The notes under the pieces are model-generated. The model was given only the letters and a program-made list of their open reading frames with translations, ran no database searches and was not told the origin of the DNA. A program made the translations under genes and the position numbers. From Eleftheria terrae (lineage in GTDB: Bacteria; Pseudomonadota; Gammaproteobacteria; Burkholderiales; Burkholderiaceae_C), in the NCBI RefSeq assembly GCF_030419005.1, contig NZ_CP106951.1:2046001-2110000 (forward strand): a DNA stretch of 64,000 bases. Reading direction: 5' to 3'. The stretch's first letter is position 1. Each line of letters begins with the position of its first letter. Below, in pieces: positions 34,231-43,542 of the stretch.

Positions 34231-36393
34231 ATGGGCGAGATGACGTCCGAAGGCTCTCAACTGAGTGCCGGCATCGACCTGAGCCAGTTTTATCAGGTCT
34301 TTTTTGAAGAAGCCGGCGAGAACCTCGACCGCATGGAGCAGTTGCTGCTCGAACTCGATATCGAGGCGCCGGACGACGAGGAGCTCAACGCGATCTTCCG
34401 TTGCGCCCACTCGATCAAGGGTGGCGCAGCGACGTTCGGCTTCGCCGATGTGGCGGAGCTGACGCACCAGATGGAGACGCTGCTGGACAAGCTGCGCCGC
34501 CATGAGCTGCAGCTGACCGCCCCGATGGTGGACGTGCTGCTGGCTTCTGGCGACGCCTTGAAGGCCCAGCTCGCCCGCCACCAGACGGGTGCCGGCGACG
34601 AGTTCGACACCACCGAGCTGCTGTTCAACATCCGTGCCATGGTGGCCGGCGAGACGCCCAAGGTCATCGCCGCTGCGGCGGCCGCCGCGCCGGCCCCGGT
34701 GGCCGCACCGGCCCCCGCCCCGGCGCCTGCCGCTGCACCGGCCGCTGCCGGCGCCCGCACGCTGGAGCTGACGGTCGGCCCGCTGGACGACCCGTCGCAG
34801 GCCAACAACCTGGTGGACCTGTTCAAGGAAATCGTCGACCTCGGCACCATCGAGGCGCTGGACGGCGGCGTGGCCGAAGGGGGCATGCGCCGCTTCAAGG
34901 TCGTGACCTCCAGCAGCGAAAGCGACTTGCTGGACCTGTTCACCTTCCACGTCTCGCGTGAACACGTGCGCTTTGCACCGATCGGCGAGCCGGCGGCGGC
35001 CGCACCGGCCCCCGCGGCCGACCTCGGCTACGGCTTCTTCGACGACGCCCCTGGTGCGCCGGCGGCCACGGAGGCGGCCAAGGAAGGCGAAGCTGGCTAC
35101 GGCTTCTTCGAGAATTCGCCCGGGGCGCCGCAGAGCCATGTGACGCCCACCGAAAGCGCCTCGCCCCAGGCCGCCAAGCCGGCGCCCAAGGCAGCCGCCA
35201 AGGCCGAGGCAAAGGCCGGCGCCGCCCTCGACGCCGCGACCATCCGCGTCTCGGTCGAGAAGGTGGACCAGCTGATCAACCTGGTCGGTGAACTCGTGAT
35301 CACGCAGGCCATGCTGGCGCAGAACAGCCGCGGCCTGGACCCGGCCGTGCACCAGCAGATGCTGGCCGGCCTGACCGACCTGGACCGCAACACCCGCGAC
35401 CTCCAGGAAGCGGTGATGTCGATCCGCATGATCCCGATGGCCACGGTGTTCAACCGCTTCCCGCGCATGCTGCGCGACCTGGCCGCCAAGCTCGGCAAGA
35501 AGGTCGATCTGGTGACGCAGGGCGAGGCCACCGAGCTGGACAAGGGCCTGGTCGAGAAGATCACCGACCCGCTGACCCACCTGGTGCGCAACTCCTGCGA
35601 CCACGGCATCGAGCTGCCGCAGGACCGCCTGGCCAAGGGCAAGCCCGAACAGGGCACCATCACGCTGGCGGCCTCCCACCAGGGCGGCTCCATCGTGATC
35701 GAGGTGCGCGACGACGGCCGCGGCCTGTCGCGCGAGAAGCTGCTGAAGAAGGCGCGCGAGCGCGGCCTGCATGCGCCCGACTCGCTGAGCGACCAGGAAG
35801 TGTGGGGCCTGATCTTCGAGCCCGGCTTCTCGACGGCAGACCAGGTCACCGATGTCTCCGGCCGCGGTGTCGGCATGGACGTGGTGAAGAAGAACATCGC
35901 CTCGCTCGGCGGCACGGTGGAGATCGACTCTGCCGAAGGCTACGGCATGCGGGTGGCCGTGCGGCTGCCGCTGACGCTGGCCATCATGGACGGCATGAGC
36001 GTGGGCGTGGGCGAAGAGGTCTACATCCTGCCGCTGTCCTCCGTGGTCGAGAGCTTCCAGGTCGAGCCCGGCATGGTCAAGAGCATTGGCAACAGCGGCC
36101 GCGTGGTCGAGGTGCGCCAGGAATACATGCCGGTGGTGGAGCTGGAACAGGTCTTCCAGGTGCCCCGCTTCGACTTCGAGCATGTGAGCTCCATCATGGT
36201 GGTGGTCGAGGCCGAAGGCGGCCGCGTCGCCCTGCTGGTGGACGAGCTGCTCGGCCAGCAACAGGTGGTGGTCAAGAACCTGGAAGCCAACTACCGCAAG
36301 GTGACCGACGTCTCCGGCGCCACCATCATGGGCGACGGCCGCGTGGCCCTGATCCTGGACACCGGCAGCCTGGTGCGCCGCTCCCGCCATTGA
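34231..36393 (+). CDS. cheA: Chemotaxis histidine kinase CheA
   Basis: 720 residues. P1 (Hpt) with phospho-accepting His60 (CAHSIKGGAATFGF), an Ala/Pro linker, a P2-like domain (about 177-252), a second linker, P3 dimerisation (IRVSVEKVDQLINLVGELVITQAML), P4 ATPase (HLVRNSCDHGIELP, DDGRGLS, GRGVGMDVV) and P5 CheW-like (about 585-715). The second linker holds a duplicated GYGFF(D/E) motif at 266 and 289. All catalytic motifs are intact. Confidence 0.98.
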   Translation: MGEMTSEGSQLSAGIDLSQFYQVFFEEAGENLDRMEQLLLELDIEAPDDEELNAIFRCAHSIKGGAATFGFADVAELTHQMETLLDKLRRHELQLTAPMVDVLLASGDALKAQLARHQTGAGDEFDTTELLFNIRAMVAGETPKVIAAAAAAAPAPVAAPAPAPAPAAAPAAAGARTLELTVGPLDDPSQANNLVDLFKEIVDLGTIEALDGGVAEGGMRRFKVVTSSSESDLLDLFTFHVSREHVRFAPIGEPAAAAPAPAADLGYGFFDDAPGAPAATEAAKEGEAGYGFFENSPGAPQSHVTPTESASPQAAKPAPKAAAKAEAKAGAALDAATIRVSVEKVDQLINLVGELVITQAMLAQNSRGLDPAVHQQMLAGLTDLDRNTRDLQEAVMSIRMIPMATVFNRFPRMLRDLAAKLGKKVDLVTQGEATELDKGLVEKITDPLTHLVRNSCDHGIELPQDRLAKGKPEQGTITLAASHQGGSIVIEVRDDGRGLSREKLLKKARERGLHAPDSLSDQEVWGLIFEPGFSTADQVTDVSGRGVGMDVVKKNIASLGGTVEIDSAEGYGMRVAVRLPLTLAIMDGMSVGVGEEVYILPLSSVVESFQVEPGMVKSIGNSGRVVEVRQEYMPVVELEQVFQVPRFDFEHVSSIMVVVEAEGGRVALLVDELLGQQQVVVKNLEANYRKVTDVSGATIMGDGRVALILDTGSLVRRSRH

Positions 36394-36418
36394 TCCCTGC
36401 AACCGCCAAGGCAACGAC

Positions 36419-36913
36419 ATGGGCAACATCGAACGCATCGACAGCCGGCAGGTGCCGGCAGCACGCGAGTACCTGACCTTCCGCCTCGGCAACGAGGAAT
36501 ACGGCATCGACATCCTGCGGGTGCAGGAGATCCGGGGCTACGAGGCGCCCACGCGCATCGCCAACGCACCGAACTTCATCAAGGGTGTCGTCAACCTGCG
36601 CGGCGTGATCGCGCCCATCGTCGACCTGCGCATGCGCTTCGGCTGCGAACGGGTGGACTACAACGGGCTCACCGTGACGGTGATCCTCAACGTGGGCAAC
36701 CGCGTGATCGGCGCCGTGGTGGACTCGGTGAGCGACGTGCTGGAGATCCCGGCCCAGTCGGTGAAGCCGGCGCCCGAGATCAACTCGGCCGTCGACGCAC
36801 GCTACATCGTGGGCCTTGGCCAGGTGGGCGAACGCATGCTGATCCTGCTGGACATCGCCAGCCTGATCGCCAGCCCCGAGCTGGGCCTGATCGAGACACG
36901 CGAAGCGGCCTGA
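36419..36913 (+). CDS. cheW: Chemotaxis coupling protein CheW, copy 1
   Basis: 164 residues, a single CheW domain ([48 protein letters not shown]). CheW links receptors to CheA P5. It is followed 51 bases later by a close copy. Confidence 0.96.
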   Translation: MGNIERIDSRQVPAAREYLTFRLGNEEYGIDILRVQEIRGYEAPTRIANAPNFIKGVVNLRGVIAPIVDLRMRFGCERVDYNGLTVTVILNVGNRVIGAVVDSVSDVLEIPAQSVKPAPEINSAVDARYIVGLGQVGERMLILLDIASLIASPELGLIETREAA

Positions 36914-36964
36914 GCCCCGCGGCCTCCCCGAGAAACCCGACAGAACCGCTAGCAGGAGACCCAG

Positions 36965-37501
36965 ATGGGCCTGATGGAACCGATCCAGAACATGATGCCC
37001 GCCGCCACCGGCAGCCGCGCCGGCCAGGCGCGCGCCAGCAGCGGCATGACACGCGAGTACCTCACCTTCCGCCTCGGCAACGAGGAGTACGGCATCGACA
37101 TCCTGAAGGTGCAGGAGATCCGCGGCTACGAGGAGCCGACCCATATCGCGAACTCGCCCGCCTTCATCAAGGGCGTGGTGAACCTGCGTGGCGTCATCGT
37201 GCCCATCGTCGACCTGCGCATGCGCTTCGGCTGCGAGAAGGTGGAGTACAACGGCTTCACGGTCACCATCATCCTGCACCTCAAGAACCGGGTGGTCGGC
37301 GCCGTCGTCGATGCAGTGAGCGACGTGATGGAGATGCCGACCGAGGCGATCAAGCCGGCTCCCGAAATGAGCTCGGTGGTGGATGCCCGCTTCATCACCG
37401 GCCTCGGCCAGGTGGCCGAGCGCATGCTGATCCTGCTGGACATCGAAAGCCTCATCCTGTCGCCGAGCCTCGGGCTCGCCGGCGCTGAACTCGGCCTCTG
37501 A
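36965..37501 (+). CDS. cheW: Chemotaxis coupling protein CheW, copy 2
   Basis: 178 residues. About 20 extra N-terminal residues ([20 protein letters not shown]), then a CheW domain very like copy 1 ([28 protein letters not shown]). An AGGAGA ribosome site is present. Tandem duplication with copy 1; each may prefer different receptors, which is inference. Confidence 0.95.
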   Translation: MGLMEPIQNMMPAATGSRAGQARASSGMTREYLTFRLGNEEYGIDILKVQEIRGYEEPTHIANSPAFIKGVVNLRGVIVPIVDLRMRFGCEKVEYNGFTVTIILHLKNRVVGAVVDAVSDVMEMPTEAIKPAPEMSSVVDARFITGLGQVAERMLILLDIESLILSPSLGLAGAELGL

Positions 37502-37560
37502 CCGGCCCACCGGCGGCCCGTTGCCGGGCCGCGCCCCTTCCTCTTGCGCGAGTCGCCCCC

Positions 37561-39411
37561 ATGCTCCGACGCCTGTCCATCCAAACCCGGCTGACGCTGT
37601 CCTTTGCGTTGATGGCCCTGCTCGTGGTGGTGCTCGGCGCCGCCGCCTGGTACACCTCCCGCCTGCAGAACCAGTCGATCAACCGCTACAACGAGCATGT
37701 CGTGCTCGGCATGAAAGCCGCCGACATGAGCTATGTGGCCATGCTGCAGAGCCGCCGCTACGAGAAGGACCTGCTGTTGTCCATCGGCGACGCCAGCAAG
37801 GCCGCCGACTACCTGGCCAAGTGGAAGCAGGAGCAGCAGCAGCTCAAGCAATGGCTGGCCGACCTGAACGCGCGCGTCTCCGACCCGAAAACCGTCGAGG
37901 CCGGCCGGCAGATCGCCGCCGACTTCTCCGCCTACGGTGAAGCCGCGCTGCCGGTGCTGGAGAAGGTCGCCGCCGGCCAGTTCACCTCGGCCGCCGAGGC
38001 GAATGCCGCGCTGGCCACGGCCAAGGCCCGCATGTACAAGGGCGAGGTCGCCCTCGCCGAAACACTCAAGTCGGTGGACGGCTACATCACCCTGGTCACC
38101 AACAAGCTCAACGGCCTCTACGGGCTGATCACCACGGCCGTGGTGGTGCTGCTGGCCGCCTCGGTGGCGCTGGTGCTGCTGCTGGGCTGGCGTGTCAGCC
38201 GCTCCATCGTGGGGCCGATCGTCAGTGCCACCGAGTTCGCCGAGCGCGTCGGCGGTGGCGACCTGACCGTCGTCATCGACAGCCAGGGCCAGGACGAAGC
38301 CGCCCGGCTGCAGCACGGCCTGGCGCAGATGCGCGACGCGCTGCAGGCCATGGTGTCCAAGGTCCGCACTGCCGCCGATGGCATTGCCACCGCGTCCACC
38401 GAGATCGCCCACGGCAACCAGGACCTGAGCGTGCGCACCGAGCAGACCGCATCCAACCTGCAGCAGGCCGCATCCTCGATGGAGCAGCTCACCGGCACCG
38501 TCAAGCAGTCGGCCGACGCCGCCCGCCAGGCCAACCAGCTGGCCTCCTCCGCCTCCTCGGTGGCGGCCCGGGGCGGCGAGGTGGTGTCGCAGGTGGTCAC
38601 CACGATGGACGAGATCAATGTCGCCTCGAAGAAGATCTCCGACATCATCGGCGTGATCGACGGCATCGCCTTCCAGACCAACATCCTGGCGCTCAACGCC
38701 GCGGTGGAAGCGGCCCGTGCGGGCGAGCAGGGCCGCGGCTTCGCGGTGGTGGCTGGCGAGGTGCGCAGCCTGGCGCAGCGCTCCGCCCAGGCCGCCAAGG
38801 AGATCAAGAGCCTGATCACCGCCAGCACCGAGAAGGTCGAGTCCGGCTCGCGGCTGGTGGAGGATGCCGGCGCCACCATGAGCGAGATCGTCGCCTCGGT
38901 GCAGCGGGTCAGCGACATCATCGGCGAGATCACCGCTGCCGCAGCGGAGCAGAGCTCCGGCATCGGCCAGGTCAATGGCTCGGTGACCCAGCTCGACCAC
39001 ATGACGCAGCAGAACGCCGCGCTGGTCGAGGAATCGGCCGCAGCCGCCGAATCGCTGAAGGAACAGGCCCTGCGCCTGGGTGAAGTGGTCGGCGCCTTCA
39101 AGCTGAGCGACGCGGCCCGCCCGGTGCAGGCCGCGGCCGCGCCTGTCCGTGCGACGCCCCTGCCCGCAGCGCCGGCCGCGGCACCGCAAGCCACCCTCCG
39201 CCCGGCGGCCTCCAGCCCGGCACGCGCCGCGGCACCCGCACCGGCAGCCGTCAAGACACCCGCACCGGCGCTGCCGGCGTCCCCCGCCAAGCCGGCGGCA
39301 GCCAGCAAGCCGGCCGCCACGCCGGCCAAGGCAGCTCCGGCCCAGCCCGCCCCGCCGGCGCCGGCCGCCGCGCCGGCACCGGTGGATGACGACGACTGGA
39401 CCAGCTTCTGA
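37561..39411 (+). CDS. Methyl-accepting chemotaxis protein 1 with a C-terminal tether
   Basis: 616 residues. Membrane segments at about 10-31 and 190-213 frame a four-helix-bundle periplasmic domain with no recognised ligand motif. HAMP (about 215-270) and the conserved signalling tip ([35 protein letters not shown] in two parts) follow. The tail is a long Ala/Pro-rich linker ending DDDDWTSF, resembling the NWETF peptide that tethers CheR and CheB in enterics. A terminator follows. Confidence 0.96.
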   Translation: MLRRLSIQTRLTLSFALMALLVVVLGAAAWYTSRLQNQSINRYNEHVVLGMKAADMSYVAMLQSRRYEKDLLLSIGDASKAADYLAKWKQEQQQLKQWLADLNARVSDPKTVEAGRQIAADFSAYGEAALPVLEKVAAGQFTSAAEANAALATAKARMYKGEVALAETLKSVDGYITLVTNKLNGLYGLITTAVVVLLAASVALVLLLGWRVSRSIVGPIVSATEFAERVGGGDLTVVIDSQGQDEAARLQHGLAQMRDALQAMVSKVRTAADGIATASTEIAHGNQDLSVRTEQTASNLQQAASSMEQLTGTVKQSADAARQANQLASSASSVAARGGEVVSQVVTTMDEINVASKKISDIIGVIDGIAFQTNILALNAAVEAARAGEQGRGFAVVAGEVRSLAQRSAQAAKEIKSLITASTEKVESGSRLVEDAGATMSEIVASVQRVSDIIGEITAAAAEQSSGIGQVNGSVTQLDHMTQQNAALVEESAAAAESLKEQALRLGEVVGAFKLSDAARPVQAAAAPVRATPLPAAPAAAPQATLRPAASSPARAAAPAPAAVKTPAPALPASPAKPAAASKPAATPAKAAPAQPAPPAPAAAPAPVDDDDWTSF

Positions 39412-39437
39412 GCTGCGACAGCGGCTCCCCACCCCAC

Positions 39438-39463
39438 AACGCCCGCAGCCGCGGGCGTTTTTC
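39438..39463 (+). terminator. Rho-independent terminator after mcp1
   Basis: AACGCCCGC pairs with GCGGGCGTT over 9 bp, a 4-base loop, then TTTTT. It closes the cheY-cheA-cheW-cheW-mcp unit. Confidence 0.9.
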
Positions 39464-39518
39464 GTTGGAAAGCTCACGCAGGCAGCGCCACATCGCGGTA
39501 AACCCGCAGCTCCGGTGC

Positions 39519-39548
39519 CTCAAGAAGGCCCGGAAACGCTCCGATATT
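39519..39548 (+). promoter_or_regulatory. Candidate sigma-28 promoter of mcp2
   Basis: CTCAAG at 39519 and CTCCGATATT with GATA at 39543, 24-base offset as in the fliS and cheY promoters. It would give a leader of about 165 bases. Confidence 0.6.
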
Positions 39549-39718
39549 CCGGGCGACGGCCCTTCGCCGGCTCCGGACAATCCTCACAGGATCCGGGCGG
39601 CTCCGTCACGGCGCAGGACGGCGGCCGACATACCAGCCGCCGACTGCCGCAGACCGCTAGCTTCACCGCGTGCCTGCGCGGCACGACGTCAAGCCAGCCA
39701 GGACAACAAGGAGATTCC

Positions 39719-41296
39719 ATGAGCCTCATCGCCCGTTTCGACCGAACCCGCATTCCTACCCGCCTGGCAGTCGCGCTCGGGCTCCTGATGGCCCTGATGG
39801 TCATCATCAACGGCTACAGCGTGAAGAAGCTGTTCGACACCACGGCCGTGCTGGAGCGGCTGTCCAGCCGTGAATGGCGGCTGATGCAGGTTGCCAGCGA
39901 GTGGAAGGCGCTGGTGGAGCTGAATGTCTTTCGGGTTGCGACCCATTCGCGGCTCGGTACCGGCGACTATCCGGACCAGTTGATGAAGGACTATGCCACC
40001 GCCTCGGTGCAGATCGAGAAGCTGCAGAAGGTGGTCGAGTCCACCATCGACAGCGAGCCGGTGCTGCAGCAGTTCAAGCAGGTCGACGAGCTGCGCAAGA
40101 CGGTGACGGCGCTGCAGCCCCGCATCAAGGACATGCGTGACCAGGGCGACTACGTGGCCCTCGAAGGCCTGCTCAACGGCGAGTTCGAGAAGGCCCGCGT
40201 CACCTACGTGCAAGGCATCGAGAAGCTGCAGGCACTGGCGCTGCAGAGCGCCAGCGCCGCCTCCGCCCAGGCGCAAGCCGATACCCGTGCGGCAGCGATC
40301 ATCACCGTGGTACTCGCCGCGGCGAGCCTTGCTTTCGCGGCGGTGTTCGGCTGGTGGATGAGCCGCTCCATCTCGCGCCCCATCCGCGGCGTGGTGGAAC
40401 AGGCCCGCGCCATCGCGGCCGGCGACCTCTCGCACGCGCTGGAGGTCAACACCGGCGGCGAAGCCGGCGAGCTGCAGCAGGCGCTGGTGGACATGCAGGA
40501 GTCGCTGCGCAGCATGGTCAGCCAGGTACGCACCGCGACCGACAGCATCACCACCGCCAGCACCGAGATCGCCAGCGGCAACCACGACCTGTCGGCCCGC
40601 ACCGAGCAGGCCGCCAGCAACCTGCAGCAGACCGCCTCCTCGATGGAGCAGCTCACCGGCACCGTGAACCACAGTGCCGAAAGCGCGCAGCAGGCTTCGG
40701 CGCTGGCGCATTCGGCGACCTCGGCGGCGCAACACGGTGGCGAGGTGGTGTCCCGCGTGGTATCCACCATGGACGAGATCACCGCCGCCTCACGCAAGAT
40801 CGCCGACATCATCGGTGTCATCGACGCGATCGCCTTCCAGACCAACATTCTGGCGCTGAACGCGGCGGTCGAATCGGCTCGCGCCGGCGAGCATGGCCGC
40901 GGCTTTGCCGTCGTGGCGGCCGAGGTGCGCACGCTGGCGCAGCGCTCGGCGCAGGCAGCCAAGGAGATCAAGACGCTGATCAACACCTCGGTCGAGAAGG
41001 TCGAGGGCGGCACCCGGCTGGTGGCCGACGCCGGCAGCTCGATGGGCGAGATCGTTTCCGCCGTGCAGCGCGTGACGGACATGATCGGCGACATCGCCTC
41101 CTCCTCGCGCGAGCAGAGCTCGGGCATCGGCCAGGTCAACACCGCCGTGACCCAGCTCGACCACATGACGCAGCAGAACGCGGCACTGGTCGAGCAGTCC
41201 GCCGCCGCGGCGGAGAGCCTGAAGGACCAGGCGCAGCGCCTCGCTTCGCTGGTCTCCCAGTTCCGCCTCGGCTCGATGGCTGGCGCGGCAGCCTGA
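39719..41296 (+). CDS. Methyl-accepting chemotaxis protein 2
   Basis: 525 residues from the ATG at 39719, with AAGGAGA just upstream. An N-terminal membrane segment (about 15-33), a helical periplasmic domain of about 150 residues (four-helix type), a second membrane segment (about 195-218), HAMP and the standard signalling domain. There is no C-terminal pentapeptide (it ends GSMAGAAA). The longer in-frame reading from 39149 overlaps mcp1 and the promoter and is rejected. Confidence 0.95.
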   Translation: MSLIARFDRTRIPTRLAVALGLLMALMVIINGYSVKKLFDTTAVLERLSSREWRLMQVASEWKALVELNVFRVATHSRLGTGDYPDQLMKDYATASVQIEKLQKVVESTIDSEPVLQQFKQVDELRKTVTALQPRIKDMRDQGDYVALEGLLNGEFEKARVTYVQGIEKLQALALQSASAASAQAQADTRAAAIITVVLAAASLAFAAVFGWWMSRSISRPIRGVVEQARAIAAGDLSHALEVNTGGEAGELQQALVDMQESLRSMVSQVRTATDSITTASTEIASGNHDLSARTEQAASNLQQTASSMEQLTGTVNHSAESAQQASALAHSATSAAQHGGEVVSRVVSTMDEITAASRKIADIIGVIDAIAFQTNILALNAAVESARAGEHGRGFAVVAAEVRTLAQRSAQAAKEIKTLINTSVEKVEGGTRLVADAGSSMGEIVSAVQRVTDMIGDIASSSREQSSGIGQVNTAVTQLDHMTQQNAALVEQSAAAAESLKDQAQRLASLVSQFRLGSMAGAAA

Positions 41297-41303
41297 GCCC
41301 GGA

Positions 41304-41333
41304 CTCAAGCGCGGCGGCATCCGGCCGATAAGG
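41304..41333 (+). promoter_or_regulatory. Sigma-28 promoter of cheW copy 3
   Basis: CTCAAGCG at 41304 and CGGCCGATAAGG with GATA at 41327, 23-base offset; about 81 bp before the start of cheW copy 3. Confidence 0.82.
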
Positions 41334-41413
41334 AGGATGCAGCGCCGCGCCACCGTCCGGGTTCCGCGCGACGCATTCCCTCCAACGACGAACCACCTCC
41401 GTATCCACGCATC

Positions 41414-41890
41414 ATGGGCGCTATCGAAGGCTTCACCGAAACGGCCACCCGGCCTCGCGAGTACCTCACCTTCCGGCTGGGCCAGGAAGAGTACGGCATC
41501 GACATCCTCAAGGTCCAGGAGATCCGCTCCTACGAGCCGCCGACGCGCATTGCCAATGCGCCGTCCCACGTCAAGGGCGTGGTGAACCTGCGCGGCGTCA
41601 TCGTCCCCATCGTCGACCTGCGGCTGCGGCTGAACACCGCCAACTGCGAGTACAGCGCCTTCACCGTGGTGATCGTGCTGCACGTGGCCAACCGGGTGGT
41701 CGGCGCGGTGGTGGACGGCGTGAGCGACGTGCTGGAGATCGCGCCCGACAACGTGCGTGCCGCGCCGGAGATCGGATCGGCCGTGGACGCAGGCTGCATC
41801 ACCGGGCTGGCCCAGGTCGGCGAGCGCATGCTGATCCTGCTGGACATCGAGCAGCTGATGACCGACCCCGCCATGGGCCTGACCGACTGA
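41414..41890 (+). CDS. cheW: Chemotaxis coupling protein CheW, copy 3
   Basis: 158 residues. CheW domain ([47 protein letters not shown]) more diverged in its C-terminal half (NTANCEYSAF, EIAPDNVRAAPEIG) than copies 1 and 2. Its own sigma-28 promoter; mcp3 follows after 12 bases. Confidence 0.95.
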   Translation: MGAIEGFTETATRPREYLTFRLGQEEYGIDILKVQEIRSYEPPTRIANAPSHVKGVVNLRGVIVPIVDLRLRLNTANCEYSAFTVVIVLHVANRVVGAVVDGVSDVLEIAPDNVRAAPEIGSAVDAGCITGLAQVGERMLILLDIEQLMTDPAMGLTD

Positions 41891-41902
41891 GCGAGGCACC
41901 CC

Positions 41903-43483
41903 ATGCAACTCATGACTCTCATGCGCCTGTTCACCATCCGGACCCGGATGATCGGCGCCATCGCGGTGGTGCTGGTGCTGCTGGCCATGGTCGGCGGCGC
42001 GGGCCTGCTGGGCATGTACCGGCTGCAGGCCTTGAGCAACGAGTTCATCCAGACCGCCGTGCTCAAGGGCCAGTCCATCAGCTCGCTGCGCGAGTCGATG
42101 GGCATGGTGCGCCGGCACGAGAAGGACATGATCATCAACTATGAGAACCCGGAGGCGGTGCGCACCGCCAAGGGAGCATGGGGAAAAAGCCTGGCCGACG
42201 CGCTGTCGCAGGTGCAGAAGAAGCTGCAGTCGGCCGAAGGCGAGGAAGCCGCGGCCGCGCGCGCGCTGGAGCAGCACCTGCAGGACTACCAGCAGCGTTT
42301 CGGCAACATCGCGTCGCAGCTCGAAGCCACCGCCTATGACTCGGCCACCACGGTGAACAAGATCGCCGGCGCCGCCTATGCGGCCTACGACAACGCCGAG
42401 AAGCAGCTCGCGATGCTCGAGACCGCGGTGCACCGCCAGGGCCAGGCCGCCCAGCAAGGCAACCGCGATGCGATGCAGGGCACCATCGTGCTGTTCGGCG
42501 TCGCGGTGGCCTTCGCCACCATCGTGGTGGTGCCACTGACCCTGCTCAACATGCACAGCATCTGCAAGCCCATCGGGCAGGCCCAGGCGCTGGCGCATGC
42601 CATTGCGGGCGGCGACCTGACCCGCGCGGTGCAGCTGGAAGGCCGGGACGAAGCGTCCCACCTGCTGGAGGCGCTGGTGCAGATGCAGTCGGCCCTGAGG
42701 GCCATCGTCCAGAAAGTGCACCTGTCGAGCGAGAACATCAGCACCGCCTCCAGCGAGATCGCCAGCGGCAACCAGGACCTGAGCGCACGCACCGAGCAGA
42801 CCGCGTCGAACCTGCAGCACACCGCGGCCTCGATGGTGCAGCTCACCGGCACCGTGAAGCAGTCAGCCGATGCCGCCCGCCAGGCCAACCAGATGGCCGC
42901 CTCGGCCAGTGAAGTGGCGGCCAAGGGCGGCAGCGTGGTGTCCGAGGTGGTGGCGACGATGGACGAGATCAACACCTCGTCCAAGCGGATCGCCGACATC
43001 ATCGGCGTGATCGACGGCATCGCCTTCCAGACCAACATCCTCGCGCTCAACGCCGCGGTGGAAGCCGCCCGCGCCGGTGAACAAGGCCGCGGCTTCGCGG
43101 TGGTGGCCGGCGAGGTGCGCAGCCTGGCGCAGCGCTCGGCGCAAGCCGCCAAGGAGATCAAGAGCCTGATCGGCGCCAGCGTCGAGAAGGTCGAATCCGG
43201 CTCCAAGTTGGTGCAGACGGCGGGCAGCACGATGCACGAAATCGTCGGATCGGTGCAGCGCGTGACCGACATCATTGCCGAGATCACGGCCGCTGCCGGC
43301 GAACAGAACGACGGCATCGGTCAGGTGAACCAGGCGGTCTCGCACCTCGACGAGATGACACAGCAGAACGCCGCGCTGGTGGAGCAATCCGCCGCAGCCG
43401 CAGAAAGCCTCAAGGAGCAGGCCGGCCGTCTCTCCGAAGTGGTGCGGGCCTTCAAGCTGGAAGCCAGCACCGCCCGGATCTAG
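41903..43483 (+). CDS. Methyl-accepting chemotaxis protein 3
   Basis: 526 residues. Membrane segments at about 14-36 and 195-215, a periplasmic four-helix domain in between (MVRRHEKDMIINYENPEAVRTAK), HAMP, and a full signalling domain. The C terminus is EASTARI without a tether peptide. Likely co-transcribed with cheW copy 3. Confidence 0.95.
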   Translation: MQLMTLMRLFTIRTRMIGAIAVVLVLLAMVGGAGLLGMYRLQALSNEFIQTAVLKGQSISSLRESMGMVRRHEKDMIINYENPEAVRTAKGAWGKSLADALSQVQKKLQSAEGEEAAAARALEQHLQDYQQRFGNIASQLEATAYDSATTVNKIAGAAYAAYDNAEKQLAMLETAVHRQGQAAQQGNRDAMQGTIVLFGVAVAFATIVVVPLTLLNMHSICKPIGQAQALAHAIAGGDLTRAVQLEGRDEASHLLEALVQMQSALRAIVQKVHLSSENISTASSEIASGNQDLSARTEQTASNLQHTAASMVQLTGTVKQSADAARQANQMAASASEVAAKGGSVVSEVVATMDEINTSSKRIADIIGVIDGIAFQTNILALNAAVEAARAGEQGRGFAVVAGEVRSLAQRSAQAAKEIKSLIGASVEKVESGSKLVQTAGSTMHEIVGSVQRVTDIIAEITAAAGEQNDGIGQVNQAVSHLDEMTQQNAALVEQSAAAAESLKEQAGRLSEVVRAFKLEASTARI

Positions 43484-43542
43484 CTGGCGCATAGTTTGCT
43501 CATATGTGTGCCAATTTGTAAACAACTGCAGGAGCAGGGGAA

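Noticed and set aside
34165..36513. A 782-codon frame antisense to cheA
   Set aside because: A shadow of the CheA coding strand with no protein-like features.
39149..41296. A 715-residue version of receptor 2 starting inside receptor 1
   Set aside because: The extra N-terminal part is an out-of-frame reading of the receptor 1 linker and crosses a terminator and promoter; the ATG at 39719 has an AAGGAGA site and a proper membrane start.
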